Shown one piece after another: positions 53,887 to 62,970 of a stretch of 64,000 nt of DNA (within the stretch, counting starts at the first letter, position 1; every line of letters begins with the position of its first letter). The DNA is from Paraburkholderia translucens. Lineage in GTDB: Bacteria > Pseudomonadota > Gammaproteobacteria > Burkholderiales > Burkholderiaceae. Under the pieces are notes generated by a model. The model was not told the DNA's origin, searched no databases, and saw nothing but the letters and a program-made list of their open reading frames with translations. Where the stretch lies: NCBI RefSeq assembly GCF_020881035.1, contig NZ_JAJITC010000016.1, positions 1 to 64,000 on the forward strand, in the 5' to 3' direction. Both the position numbers and the translations under genes were made by a program.

Positions 53887-54498
53887 TCAACGACGCATCA
53901 CCTTTTCCGACGGCGTCAGCGCTTCGATATAAGCCGGGCGGCTGAAAATGCGCTCGGCGTACTTCATCAGCGGCGCGGCGTTCTTCGACAGCTCGATGCC
54001 GTAGTGGTCGAGACGCCACAGGAGCGGAGCGATCGCGACGTCGAGCATGGAGAACTCTTCGCCGAGCATGTACTTGTTCTTCAGGAAGATCGGCGCAAGC
54101 TGCGTCAGGCGATCGCGGATTGCGAGGCGCGCCTTCTCGTGATTCTTCTCGGCCGCCTTGCCTTTTTCGTTTTCGAGCGTGCCGACGTGCACGAACAGCT
54201 CTTTCTCGAAGTTGAGCAGGAACAGGCGCGCGCGCGCGCGCTGCACCGGATCGGCCGGCATCAGCTGCGGGTGCGGGAAGCGCTCGTCGATGTACTCGTT
54301 GATGATGTTCGATTCATACAGAATCAGGTCCCGTTCGACGAGAATCGGCACCTGACCGTACGGATTCATCACCGCGATGTCTTCCGGCTTGTTGAACAGG
54401 TCGACGTCGCGGATCTCGAAGTCCATGCCCTTTTCGAACAACACCAGTCGGCAACGCTGGGAGAACGGGCAAGTAGTGCCGGAATACAGAACCATCAT
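53887..54498 (-). CDS. sspA: Stringent starvation protein A (GST-fold RNA polymerase-associated protein)
   Basis: A 203-residue glutathione-S-transferase-fold protein that binds RNA polymerase and affects transcription during starvation and in virulence control. The thioredoxin-like N-terminal half (TTCPFSQRCRLVLFEKGM, then NPYGQVPILVERD) and the helical C-terminal half are present. It shows the expected SspA surface rather than an obvious GST catalytic residue. sspB starts 66 bp later, giving an sspAB transcript. Confidence 0.92.
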   Translation of the reverse strand: MMVLYSGTTCPFSQRCRLVLFEKGMDFEIRDVDLFNKPEDIAVMNPYGQVPILVERDLILYESNIINEYIDERFPHPQLMPADPVQRARARLFLLNFEKELFVHVGTLENEKGKAAEKNHEKARLAIRDRLTQLAPIFLKNKYMLGEEFSMLDVAIAPLLWRLDHYGIELSKNAAPLMKYAERIFSRPAYIEALTPSEKVMRR

Positions 54499-54593
54499 AT
54501 TTACGTTTCCTCAAAAAGCTGAAGGGCCAGCGCGCGGAAAAACCGTTCAGCAGGTCTTTCCTGGCGCCGGCCCCACGCCGTGTAACGGCGTGA

Positions 54594-55349
54594 TTATTTG
54601 ATATGTTTCCAGTACGCGGCGTTCAGTCGCCAGGCGAAAAAGCTCAGGATACCGAGGAACAACAGCACCCACACGCCAAGTTGCTTGCGGGTTTGCTGCG
54701 TCGGCTCGGACATCCATGACAGGTACGACACGAGGTCGGCCACAGCAGAATCATAATCTACCGGCGACATCGTCCCCGGAGTCAATTGCTTGAAGCCGAG
54801 GAATTTGCGTACCGTTTCGCCGGTTCTTTCGTCGGTTTCATCGCCGAATTTCGCCGCTCGCTGCCCCTGAAGCTGCCACAGCACATGCGGCATACCGACG
54901 TTCGGATACACCAGATTGTTCCAGCCGGTCGGCCGCGTATCGTCGCGGTAAAAGCTGCGTAGATACGTGTACAGCCACTCCGTGCCGCGCGCCCGGGCCT
55001 CCACCGACAGATCCGGCGGCGTCGCACCGAACCACGCTTTCGCGTCTTCCGGGCGCATCGCCACGGTCATCGTGTTGCCGACCTTGTCGGTGGTGAACAG
55101 CAGGTTCGCCTGGATTTCATTCGGCGTGATGCCGAGATCGGTCAGACGGTTGTAGCGCATCAGGTTCGCGCTGTGGCAATTCAGGCAATAGTTTACAAAC
55201 AATTGCGCGCCGCGCTGCAAAGAAGCGAAATTGTTCGTGTTATCCGGCGAGCGATCAAGCGGGAAACTCTCGTCCGCGCGGACCGGAGCGGCCAGCAGGG
55301 CAAGTACGGTCGCGCCGATCAGCGCGCACATCGAAAGCAGTTTCTTCAT
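54594..55349 (-). CDS. petC: Cytochrome c1 (bc1 complex)
   Basis: A 251-residue haem protein of respiratory complex III. A signal peptide (1-25, ending PVRA) is followed by the haem motif CLNCH at 55-59, and a C-terminal anchor helix (LGVWVLLFLGILSFF) fixes it in the membrane. The start at 55349 is preceded by AGGAGAACAC. A longer open frame upstream overlaps petB and is not coding. It is the last gene of petABC, 23 bp after petB. Confidence 0.93.
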   Translation of the reverse strand: MKKLLSMCALIGATVLALLAAPVRADESFPLDRSPDNTNNFASLQRGAQLFVNYCLNCHSANLMRYNRLTDLGITPNEIQANLLFTTDKVGNTMTVAMRPEDAKAWFGATPPDLSVEARARGTEWLYTYLRSFYRDDTRPTGWNNLVYPNVGMPHVLWQLQGQRAAKFGDETDERTGETVRKFLGFKQLTPGTMSPVDYDSAVADLVSYLSWMSEPTQQTRKQLGVWVLLFLGILSFFAWRLNAAYWKHIK

Positions 55350-55372
55350 CTTCGTGTTCTCCTGGCTCGCGA

Positions 55373-56752
55373 TTAGTGAGGCTTGAACCGCACCCGTTCC
55401 GGCGGCTGCTTGAACTTGCCAAGCCGCGTCCAGAAGGGCATGCCGAGAAAAAACGCGAAGTAGATCAGTGCGCAGATCTGGGCGATCAGCGTCGAGGCCG
55501 GCGACGGCGGTCGGGTGCCGAGGAAGCCCAGCGTCAGAAACGCGATCACGAAGATCCCGAAGAATACCTTGTGGAAAAGCGGGCGGTAGCGAATCGACCT
55601 GACGGGCGACCGGTCCAGCCACGGCAGGAAGAACAGCGAAATCACCGCGCTGCCCATCACCACGACGCCCCAGAACTTCGATTCGGTAAATGCCATCGCG
55701 ATGATCACCAGCACCGCGAGCACCGGCAGACCGAGCTTCCACGTGCCGCGGGCCCGCACGAGCGCGAGCAGCCCGAGTAGCGCGATGACGATCATCAGCA
55801 CGATCTTGAACGGATCGGTGGTGGCGCGCAGCATCGCATAAAAGGCGGTGAAGTACCACACAGGCGCAATTTCAGGCGGCGTTTGCAGCGGATTCGCGGG
55901 AATGAAGTTGTTCGCTTCAAGGAAGTACCCGCCCATTTCCGGCGCGAAGAAGATGATCGCCGCGAAAATCAGCAGAAAAATCGTCACCCCCATGAAGTCG
56001 TGCACCGAGTAATACGGGTGGAAAGGAACGCCGTCGAGCGGCACGCCATCCGGGCCCTTCTTCGCCTTGATCTCGATGCCGTCGGGATTGTTCGAGCCGA
56101 CTTCGTGCAGCGCAATCAGGTGCGCGATCACGAGGCCGACCAGCACCAGCGGAATCGCGATCACGTGAAACGCGAAGAACCGGTTCAGCGTGACGTCGGA
56201 GACCACGTAGTCGCCGCGAATCCACAGCGACAGATCCGGCCCGATGAACGGAATCGCCGAGAACAGGTTCACGATCACTTGCGCGCCCCAGAACGACATC
56301 TGGCCCCACGGCAGCAGATAGCCGAAAAACGCTTCGGCCATCAGGCTCAGGAAAATCAGGCAGCCAAAAATCCACACGAGTTCGCGCGGCTTGCGGTACG
56401 AGCCATACATGAGCCCGCGGAACATGTGCAGGTACACGACGACGAAGAACATCGACGCGCCTGTGGAGTGCATGTAGCGGATCAGCCAGCCCCACGGCAC
56501 CTCGCGCATGATGTACTCGACCGACGAGAACGCGAGCGTCGCATCGGGCTTGTAGTTCATCGTCAGGAAAATGCCGGTGACGATCTGGTTGACCAGCACC
56601 AGCAACGCGAGCGAACCGAAGAAGTACCAGAAGTTGAAGTTCTTCGGCGCGTAGTACTCGGAAGCGTGCTTCTTCCACGCGGCCGTCATCGGGAAGCGCT
56701 GGTCGATCCAGCCAGCCAGCCCGGTCGTCTCTACTTCGTGTTCGCTCGCCAT
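55373..56752 (-). CDS. petB: Cytochrome b (bc1 complex)
   Basis: A 459-residue eight-helix cytochrome b. Haem-ligand histidines occur in the helix II region (MHSTGASMFFVVVYLHMFRGL) and helix IV (FFAFHVIAIPLVLVGLVIAHLIALHEVG), and the Qo-site PPEIAPVWYF (a PEW variant) is present. It carries the quinol oxidation and reduction sites. Its ATG shares one base with the petA stop (TAATG), suggesting translational coupling. Confidence 0.94.
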   Translation of the reverse strand: MASEHEVETTGLAGWIDQRFPMTAAWKKHASEYYAPKNFNFWYFFGSLALLVLVNQIVTGIFLTMNYKPDATLAFSSVEYIMREVPWGWLIRYMHSTGASMFFVVVYLHMFRGLMYGSYRKPRELVWIFGCLIFLSLMAEAFFGYLLPWGQMSFWGAQVIVNLFSAIPFIGPDLSLWIRGDYVVSDVTLNRFFAFHVIAIPLVLVGLVIAHLIALHEVGSNNPDGIEIKAKKGPDGVPLDGVPFHPYYSVHDFMGVTIFLLIFAAIIFFAPEMGGYFLEANNFIPANPLQTPPEIAPVWYFTAFYAMLRATTDPFKIVLMIVIALLGLLALVRARGTWKLGLPVLAVLVIIAMAFTESKFWGVVVMGSAVISLFFLPWLDRSPVRSIRYRPLFHKVFFGIFVIAFLTLGFLGTRPPSPASTLIAQICALIYFAFFLGMPFWTRLGKFKQPPERVRFKPH

Positions 56753-57372
56753 TACGCTTCCCCTTTTTCATCCCTGCCGATGACAAGTGCCGTCGCCGAC
56801 GTGAACATGTAGCGCGGGATGTCGAGGTTCTGCGGAGCGGGTTTGTTCTTGAAGACGCGGCCGTCCATGTCGTAGGTCGAACCGTGGCACGGGCACAGGA
56901 AGCCGCCTGGCCAGTCGTCGGGGAGATTGGGCTGGGGGCCTTCCTGGAAGCGCGGTGTCGGCGTGCAGCCCAGATGCGTGCAAACGGCGACGGCAACCAG
57001 CAGATGCTTGTTCTCGGCGCGTGAACGGTATTCGTTGTTGCAGTAGTCCGGCAGCGGCATTGAGAACGGATTCAGCGAGTGGGGGTCCGCGACCTGGCTA
57101 TCGGCTTTTTGAACATCGGCGAGCATGCGATCCGTGCGGTTGATGATCCACACCGGCTTGCCGCGCCAGGCGACCGTCATCATGTCGCCGGGCTTCAGAC
57201 CACTGATATCGACTTCGACCGGGGCACCCGCGGCCTTGGCCTTTTCGGATGGTGCAAACGAACTAACAAAGGGTACGACGACGGCAACACCTCCTATGCC
57301 GCCTGCTACGGTCGTCGCTACCAGCCAGTTACGGCGGCTGCCATCGACGCGTTCCTCTTCTTTGTCTCGCAT
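56752..57372 (-). CDS. petA: Rieske iron-sulfur protein (bc1 complex)
   Basis: A 206-residue [2Fe-2S] protein. Cluster ligands are in CTHLGC (131-136) and CPCHGSTYD (160-163 and on). A twin-arginine signal, SRRNWLVATT, lies at 12-21 ahead of the anchor helix, so export depends on Tat, whose genes are about 3 kb away. The ATG at 57372 matches homologues I recall from Burkholderia; an in-frame extension to 57450 adds 26 residues without a ribosome-binding site. It heads petABC. Confidence 0.92.
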   Translation of the reverse strand: MRDKEEERVDGSRRNWLVATTVAGGIGGVAVVVPFVSSFAPSEKAKAAGAPVEVDISGLKPGDMMTVAWRGKPVWIINRTDRMLADVQKADSQVADPHSLNPFSMPLPDYCNNEYRSRAENKHLLVAVAVCTHLGCTPTPRFQEGPQPNLPDDWPGGFLCPCHGSTYDMDGRVFKNKPAPQNLDIPRYMFTSATALVIGRDEKGEA

Positions 57373-57530
57373 CACACGCCCCACTTCTGAGTTGGATTTT
57401 TCCTTCACGTCGCTTCTACCGCCGCTAGTTTGCTCGAATGGAGTCGCCATTTACAAGGGCCGATTGCCAAAAACCGTGCGAAGCCTTTGATAACTCAGGG
57501 TTTGTCCGTACCGATCACAAACTTTTTCGC

Positions 57531-57540
57531 ACCTCCTTTT
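57531..57540 (-). promoter_or_regulatory. Unpaired Shine-Dalgarno-like sequence in the petABC leader
   Basis: AAAAGGAGGT on the minus strand is a perfect anti-16S match, but the only start codon near it is a GTG at 57518 opening a seven-codon ORF (MIGTDKP). It is about 160 bp before the petA start and not in its frame. Confidence 0.3.
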
Positions 57541-57592
57541 AAGTGCCTTCTACGGTATTCCTGCCTTTTTCTTCGTTAATGCAATTCGCAAT

Positions 57593-58339
57593 TCAAACGG
57601 GATTGGGGATATCGATAAACAGGTGTTCGATATCGAACGATTCGGACACATGCTTGCCCACCGCCTGCACGCCGAAGCGTTCGGTCGCGTGATGACCGGC
57701 CGCGAGAAACGCGACGCCGCTTTCCGCCGCCGTGTGCATCACCGACTCCGATACTTCGCCGGTCACGTAGACGTCGGCGCCCGCGTTGATCGCCGCGTCG
57801 AACATGTTTTGCGCGGCGCCCGTGCACCAGCCGACGCGGCGCAGTTCGAGATCCGGATCGCCGAACACGAGCGGCGTACGCCCGAGCGTCTGCTCGATTT
57901 CCGCGCTCAGGTGCGACAGCGTGATCGGCATCGGCAACGTGGCGAGCCAGCCGAGATCGTTCTCGCCAAAGCGCGCGTCGCTGATCCAGCCCATCTTCTC
58001 GCCGATCTGGGCGTTGTTGCCGAACCGGGGGTGATCGTCGAGCGGCAGATGGTAGGCGAACAGGTTCAGGTCGTTGGCGAGCAGCAGCTTCAAACGCGCG
58101 TGTTTGCGGCCGGTGATCTGCGGTGCCTCATTGCGCCAGAAGTAGCCATGATGGACCAGCACGGCGTCTGCGCCCCAGTCGAGCGCGGCCTCCAGAAAGG
58201 CCACCGATGCGGTCACGCCGGTCGCGAGTTTGTTGATCCGGCGGCGTCCCTCGACCTGTAATCCGTTCGGGCAATAGTCCTTGAAGCGCGCGGTTTCAAG
58301 GAGATTGTTCAAGTACAATTCAAGTTCAATCCGATCCAT
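57593..58339 (-). CDS. Nif3-like dinuclear metal centre protein
   Basis: A 248-residue protein of the Nif3/YbgI (GTP cyclohydrolase I type 2-like) family. Likely metal ligands are the histidines in VLVHHGYFW and in LAAGHHATERFG with the nearby Glu, and ANDLNLFAYHLPLD is the middle segment. Function is uncertain; proposals include metal-dependent hydrolase activity. It is divergent from the DegS-type gene with only 20 bp between starts. Confidence 0.88.
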   Translation of the reverse strand: MDRIELELYLNNLLETARFKDYCPNGLQVEGRRRINKLATGVTASVAFLEAALDWGADAVLVHHGYFWRNEAPQITGRKHARLKLLLANDLNLFAYHLPLDDHPRFGNNAQIGEKMGWISDARFGENDLGWLATLPMPITLSHLSAEIEQTLGRTPLVFGDPDLELRRVGWCTGAAQNMFDAAINAGADVYVTGEVSESVMHTAAESGVAFLAAGHHATERFGVQAVGKHVSESFDIEHLFIDIPNPV

Positions 58340-58359
58340 ATTAGACCTCTAGTCTTCAG

Positions 58360-59580
58360 ATGCTTAGACGCTTCTGGCTGTTATTTGCCCAGGCGGTGAC
58401 GGTGCTGTTGGCGCTGATGTTCATCATTGCGACCCTCAAACCGCAGTGGCTCCAGCGTCAAGGACAGTTCGGCAGACAACTCGCCGAACCGATCGTCGCC
58501 CTGCGGGAAGTGTCACCGGGCATCAGCCATGGTCACGCCGAATCGTCGTATGCGGAAGCGGCGCAAAAGGCCATGCCCGCGGTCGTCAACGTGTTCTCCA
58601 GCAAGGATGGCTCACTGCCTCCCGACCCGCGCGCCAAAGATCCACTGTTCCGCTATTTCTTCGGCGACAGGAACAATCGCAAGCAGCAGGAGCAGCCTGC
58701 CTCGAATCTCGGCTCAGGCGTGATCGTGAGTTCGGAAGGTTACATTCTAACGAACCAGCACGTGGTCGACGGCGCCGATCAGATCGAAGTCGCGCTCGCC
58801 GACGGCCGCACCGCCAGTGCGAAGGTGATCGGCATCGACCCCGAGACGGATCTGGCCGTGCTCAAGGTCAACATGACCAATCTGCCCACCATCACGCTCG
58901 GCCGGATAGAACAGACCCGCGTCGGCGACGTCGTGCTCGCGATCGGCAATCCGTTCGGCGTCGGCCAGACCGTGACGATGGGCATCGTCAGCGCGCTGGG
59001 CCGCAACCACCTCGGCATCAACACCTTCGAGAACTTTATCCAGACCGACGCGCCGATCAACCCCGGCAACTCGGGCGGTGCGCTCGTCGACGTCAACGGC
59101 AACCTGCTCGGCATCAATACCGCGATCTACTCGCGCTCGGGCGGCTCGCTCGGCATCGGCTTCGCGATTCCGGTGTCGACCGCGCGCAGCGTCCTCGAGA
59201 GCATCATCACGACGGGCACGGTCACGCGCGGCTGGATCGGCGTCGAACCGCAGGACGTGACGCCGGAGATCGCGGAGTCGTTCGGGCTCGATCAGAAGTC
59301 GGGCGCGATCGTCGCGGGCGTGCTGAAGAGCGGACCGGCCGACCGCGCGGGCATCAAACCCGGCGACATTCTGACGAACGTGAATGGCCAGGAGATCACC
59401 GATACCACGCGCCTGTTGAACGTGATCGCGCAAATCAAGCCGGGCACGTCGGCGAAGGTGCATCTGGTGCGCAAGGGCCATCAGATCGATATCGACGTGA
59501 TGATCGGCAAGCGCCCCCCGCCGCCAAAGCAGGCCCCGGACGATAGCGGCGGCGATCAGCCCGATGACGACGGCGGCTGA
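58360..59580 (+). CDS. DegS/DegQ-type periplasmic serine protease with one PDZ domain
   Basis: A 406-residue trypsin-like protease of the Do family. An N-terminal helix (about 8-27) anchors it in the membrane, as for DegS. The triad is H134 (NQHVVDG), D164 (DLAVLKV) and S238 (PGNSGGALV). Only one PDZ domain (about 275-375) is present, and the tail is rich in Pro, Gly and Asp. By analogy it may cleave the anti-sigma RseA, but that is inference; rseA is not in the window. A strong terminator follows. Confidence 0.88.
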   Translation: MLRRFWLLFAQAVTVLLALMFIIATLKPQWLQRQGQFGRQLAEPIVALREVSPGISHGHAESSYAEAAQKAMPAVVNVFSSKDGSLPPDPRAKDPLFRYFFGDRNNRKQQEQPASNLGSGVIVSSEGYILTNQHVVDGADQIEVALADGRTASAKVIGIDPETDLAVLKVNMTNLPTITLGRIEQTRVGDVVLAIGNPFGVGQTVTMGIVSALGRNHLGINTFENFIQTDAPINPGNSGGALVDVNGNLLGINTAIYSRSGGSLGIGFAIPVSTARSVLESIITTGTVTRGWIGVEPQDVTPEIAESFGLDQKSGAIVAGVLKSGPADRAGIKPGDILTNVNGQEITDTTRLLNVIAQIKPGTSAKVHLVRKGHQIDIDVMIGKRPPPPKQAPDDSGGDQPDDDGG

Positions 59581-59598
59581 GGGTGACGGAGGCTCCGC

Positions 59599-59643
59599 GC
59601 AACGAAAAAGGGCAGTCCGCGATGGACTGCCCTTTTTCGTTGC
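59599..59643. terminator. Strong bidirectional terminator
   Basis: A 20-bp stem with a GCGAT loop, GGGCAGTCC in the GC-rich part, bounded by AAAAA and TTTTT. It lies between convergent degS-type and tatC genes and can serve both. Confidence 0.9.
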
Positions 59644-59717
59644 ACCTTTCATCTACGCGCTAGTTGTTCCGCGCGCAGTTCGCCGTCACGCGACGCACGG
59701 CATCGGCTCGCGACACC

Positions 59718-60500
59718 TCAACTCGACGGCGGACTCGCATCCTCGACGACCACCGGCTGCTTGCCGACGATCAGCCGCGCCGCAATGATGCCCGCTTCGT
59801 AGAGCAGAATCAGCGGAATCGCGAGAATGAGTTGCGAAAACACGTCCGGCGGCGTTACGACGGCCGACACCACGAATGCGCCAACGATCACATACGGCCG
59901 GATTTCCTTGAGCTTCTTCAGCGTCAGCACGTTCATGCGCACCAGCAGCACGACGAGGATCGGCACCTCGAACGTCACACCGAATGCGATGAACATGGTG
60001 AGCACGAAGCTCAGGTAATTGTCTATATCGGTCGTCATCTCCGCGCCGAGCGGCGCGTTGTAGTGCGCCATCACGCGGAAGATGGTCGGAAACACGACGA
60101 AGTACGCGAACGCCATGCCGCACAGGAACAGCGTATAGCTGCTCGCGACGAGCGGCCCGACCAGCTTCTTCTCGTGCTGATAGAGCCCCGGCGCGACGAA
60201 CGCCCAGATCTGGTACAGCACGACCGGCAACGCGATCACGAAGGCGACCAGCATCGTCACCTTCATCGGCACGAAGAACGAGCCGGTGACGTCGGTGACG
60301 ATCATCTTGCCGTCCTTCGGCAGATTCATCATGAGCGGCCGCGCGAGCAGTCTGAAGATGTCAGGTGCCCAGTACACGAGCCCGATAAACACGACGATGA
60401 CGGCGAGCCCCGCACGGATGATGCGGTCACGCAGTTCGACGAGGTGGGAAATGAAGGTCTCTTCTGCGCCTTCGTTCTGGGATTGCTGGGGGTCGCTCAC
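59718..60500 (-). CDS. tatC: Sec-independent translocase TatC
   Basis: A 260-residue, six-helix membrane protein that binds twin-arginine signals. The N-terminal SHLVELRDRI segment and the first periplasmic loop with the P-rich stretch are recognisable. The start codon is a GTG at 60500 with GAGGG upstream. It is the last gene of tatABC; all three lie on the minus strand with short gaps. Confidence 0.93.
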   Translation of the reverse strand: MSDPQQSQNEGAEETFISHLVELRDRIIRAGLAVIVVFIGLVYWAPDIFRLLARPLMMNLPKDGKMIVTDVTGSFFVPMKVTMLVAFVIALPVVLYQIWAFVAPGLYQHEKKLVGPLVASSYTLFLCGMAFAYFVVFPTIFRVMAHYNAPLGAEMTTDIDNYLSFVLTMFIAFGVTFEVPILVVLLVRMNVLTLKKLKEIRPYVIVGAFVVSAVVTPPDVFSQLILAIPLILLYEAGIIAARLIVGKQPVVVEDASPPSS

Positions 60501-60534
60501 ACCGGCCCTCGGTTAGAGATTGTCGATCTGAACA

Positions 60535-61065
60535 TCAGAAAAACCGCGTCGGACGACGCAGGTTGGCGGGCGTGTGCCGCGCGACGCGCGCGGCGCCCGA
60601 CTGCACGCGCGTGCGGCGCAGGCTCGCACGCTTGTACCAGGTGGGCGTGGCGCTCTGCCGGACGCGCCAATTCTTGCGTTTGGGCGCGGCGGCCGGCGTA
60701 CTGACCGGCCAGGAGGCGGCGCCGGTGCTACCGGCGGCGTCTTCGAGCGCGCCGCCGGCGATGCTCGGCGACACCGACGTGCCGCTATTCCACGCTTCGT
60801 TCAGCTCGCTCTCATGCTTGCGCAGGTTGTCCTGTACGGCCGTTTCGACATTCGTCGCGGCCTTCTCGAACTCAGTCTTCATGCGCCGCAGTTCGTCGAG
60901 TTCGATTTCGCGCGTGACCTCGGCCTTCACGTCGTTGATGTACCGCTGCGCGCGACCGAACAGCGCGCCGGCCGTGCGAGCGACACGCGGCAGGCGCTCA
61001 GGCCCGAGGACGACCAGCGCGACGACGCCGATCAGCGCCATCTTGGTTAGACCGAGGTCCAGCAT
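60535..61065 (-). CDS. tatB: Sec-independent translocase TatB
   Basis: A 176-residue protein with the short N-terminal TatA/B helix (MLDLGLTKMALIGVVALVVLGPERLP) followed by an amphipathic helix and a long, poorly conserved tail. The E in LGPERLP fits TatB rather than TatA. It forms the receptor complex with TatC. The tail of about 80 residues is Ala- and Pro-rich and Arg-rich at the end. Confidence 0.92.
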   Translation of the reverse strand: MLDLGLTKMALIGVVALVVLGPERLPRVARTAGALFGRAQRYINDVKAEVTREIELDELRRMKTEFEKAATNVETAVQDNLRKHESELNEAWNSGTSVSPSIAGGALEDAAGSTGAASWPVSTPAAAPKRKNWRVRQSATPTWYKRASLRRTRVQSGAARVARHTPANLRRPTRFF

Positions 61066-61113
61066 GAATTGGAATGTCCGTCAGAAACGCGGGAACGGCG
61101 CGAACGCCGCGGC

Positions 61114-61359
61114 TTAGCGGTAGTCGCCCGAGTGCGGCGCCTTTTCCTTCGCCTCGACGTCCACCGCGCCGTTGCGCGGCAGCTCGCGCTGCTGCGGTTG
61201 CGTGTCGGCCGACGGCGATTCAGCTTCCTTCATGCCTTCCTTGAAACCCTTCACCGCGCCGCCCAGATCGCTGCCGATGTTGCGCAGCTTCTTCGTGCCG
61301 AACACGAGCGCGACGATCAACAGAACGATCAACCAATGCCAAATACTCAGCGAACCCAT
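61114..61359 (-). CDS. tatA: Sec-independent translocase TatA
   Basis: An 81-residue protein with the TatA helix MGSLSIWHWLIVLLIVAL, the hinge VFGTKKLR and the amphipathic helix NIGSDLGGAVKGFKEGMKEA, followed by an acidic tail. It forms the size-variable transport pore. GGAGAG lies upstream of the ATG. It is the first gene of tatABC. Confidence 0.94.
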   Translation of the reverse strand: MGSLSIWHWLIVLLIVALVFGTKKLRNIGSDLGGAVKGFKEGMKEAESPSADTQPQQRELPRNGAVDVEAKEKAPHSGDYR

Positions 61360-61629
61360 GACTACTCTCCTTAACCCCGATACCGCATCCGAACGCGGCA
61401 GATTTGCACGACCTGAAGCGCGTGCGCTTCGTCTCCATGTATCCCTAAGTTACCGCAGGCCGCCCCAGCGCGCTCGCGACGCCGCCATCACCACCGTTGT
61501 CATTCTGGTCGGACGATCGCGTCGATGCCATTACAGAGCGGCAAAGACAACGGTAGCGGTATTGTCTCCGGCCAAAACTCGCGGCGGCTGCTGCTTTTCT
61601 CCCGTCATGCATGACGCGCGAACCCGCGC

Positions 61630-61995
61630 TCAGCCCATGCGTTGCCAAGGGCGCGGTCCTGCGAGAATGTGCGCGTGCAGGTGATACACCTCCTGACCAC
61701 CACCCGGACCGGTATTGATCACCGTGCGAAAGCCTGTTGCGCCACCTGAGTAAGCGACCCCTAATTTCTCGGCCAGACGCGCGGTCAGGACAAGCATTCT
61801 ACCAAGCAGAGGCGCGTCGTTTTCGGTGCAGTTCGACAGCGTCGCGATGTGCTTGCGAGGAATCACCAGCACGTGCGTTTCAGCCGCCGGCCGGATGTCG
61901 CGAAAGGCGACGAACTCATCGTCTTCGTGGACCTTGGTCGACGGGATTTCGCCAGCGGCGATCTTGCAGAAAAGACAGTTCGGATCGTGACTCAT
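61630..61995 (-). CDS. Histidine triad (HIT) nucleotide-binding protein
   Basis: A 121-residue HinT-like protein. The HIT motif is HLHAHIL near the C terminus, and CLFCKIAAGEIP opens the protein with two cysteines that may bind zinc. Such proteins hydrolyse purine nucleoside phosphoramidates. The ATG at 61995 fits the family; an upstream in-frame start adds 14 residues. It lies between a DUF4870-like gene and tatA on the same strand. Confidence 0.9.
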   Translation of the reverse strand: MSHDPNCLFCKIAAGEIPSTKVHEDDEFVAFRDIRPAAETHVLVIPRKHIATLSNCTENDAPLLGRMLVLTARLAEKLGVAYSGGATGFRTVINTGPGGGQEVYHLHAHILAGPRPWQRMG

Positions 61996-62088
61996 CGTGT
62001 TCCTGACGCGATATGACATAAGCGAGCGAAGCCGCACGCGGCCAGGTTCGACCCGAAAGCCGGCCCGCTCATACAGACCGGCAAGCGT

Positions 62089-62484
62089 TCAGACCCAGCC
62101 GGCCGGATTCGCGAACGGCTTGTTATCGTACAGGTACAACCAGCCTTTGATAATACGGTACAACATCCATATGCTGACGGCCCACAGTACCGGAATGCCG
62201 ATCACGACGAGCAGCAGCAACGCGCCGATCGCGTAGCCGACAAGGCCCAGCCAGAACGTGCGGATCTGCCATTCGAAGTGCGCTTCGTACGGCGTGCCGG
62301 CCACGTCTGGCCGTTTGATGTAGTTGATGATGATCGCGATCAGAATGGTGAGCCCGCCGGTCAGCCAGTGGACCGCGTAGAGCGCGTACAGCACGTGCGT
62401 GAGCGTACGCAGGCTGCGCTCGCGTTCAGGCTCCATCGCGTGGCGGTAGACCGGCGGCGGGTAACTTTCTTGCGGCTGTTCCAT
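62089..62484 (-). CDS. DUF4870-like membrane protein
   Basis: A 131-residue protein with about three hydrophobic helices. The Pro-rich N-terminal tail is followed by LTHVLYALYAVHWLTGG, a HFEWQIRTFWLGL segment and a final helix; this matches DUF4870-type proteins by eye. Function is unknown. It is flanked by hisE upstream and the HIT gene downstream, all on the minus strand. Confidence 0.6.
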   Translation of the reverse strand: MEQPQESYPPPVYRHAMEPERERSLRTLTHVLYALYAVHWLTGGLTILIAIIINYIKRPDVAGTPYEAHFEWQIRTFWLGLVGYAIGALLLLVVIGIPVLWAVSIWMLYRIIKGWLYLYDNKPFANPAGWV

Positions 62485-62574
62485 GCTTGGGTCCTCCTGA
62501 ACGGGCAGTTACCGCTATATAGGCGCCGGCGCGCGCGACTTCAAGCGGAAACGCCAGATTTCCGCTTCGGTTGC

Positions 62575-62970
62575 TCAATCGCCGTTTTCCTCGCGCTCGC
62601 GGCTCTTGCGCAGCGCCTTTTCCTCGATGCCCGACAGGCCTTCGCGCCGCTCGAGTTCGGCGACCACGTCGGCGGGGCTCAGATCGAAATGCGACAGCAT
62701 CACGAGGCAGTGAAACCACAGGTCCGCGACCTCGCCGACCAGCGCCTTCGGCGCGCCGCCGTGCCGCGCGTCCTTCGCGGCCAGCACGACTTCGGTGGCT
62801 TCTTCGCCGATCTTCTTCAGCACCGCGTCGTCGCCCTTGTGGAACAGGCGCGAAACGTATGAGATGTCCGGATCGCCGCCCTTGCGGCTATCGATCACCG
62901 CCGCGAGGCGCAGCAGCGTATCGAGCGTGGAAGCATCGGCGGGCGACGGGTTTTGCGTGGATTGCGTCAT
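62575..62970 (-). CDS. hisE: Phosphoribosyl-ATP pyrophosphohydrolase
   Basis: A 131-residue enzyme that removes pyrophosphate from phosphoribosyl-ATP, the second step of histidine synthesis. The MazG-like metal-binding KKIGEEATEVVLAAKD and EVADLWFHCLVML segments are present. It is a separate protein here, not fused to HisI as in E. coli. Its ATG at 62970 overlaps the hisI stop in ATGA. Confidence 0.93.
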   Translation of the reverse strand: MTQSTQNPSPADASTLDTLLRLAAVIDSRKGGDPDISYVSRLFHKGDDAVLKKIGEEATEVVLAAKDARHGGAPKALVGEVADLWFHCLVMLSHFDLSPADVVAELERREGLSGIEEKALRKSREREENGD

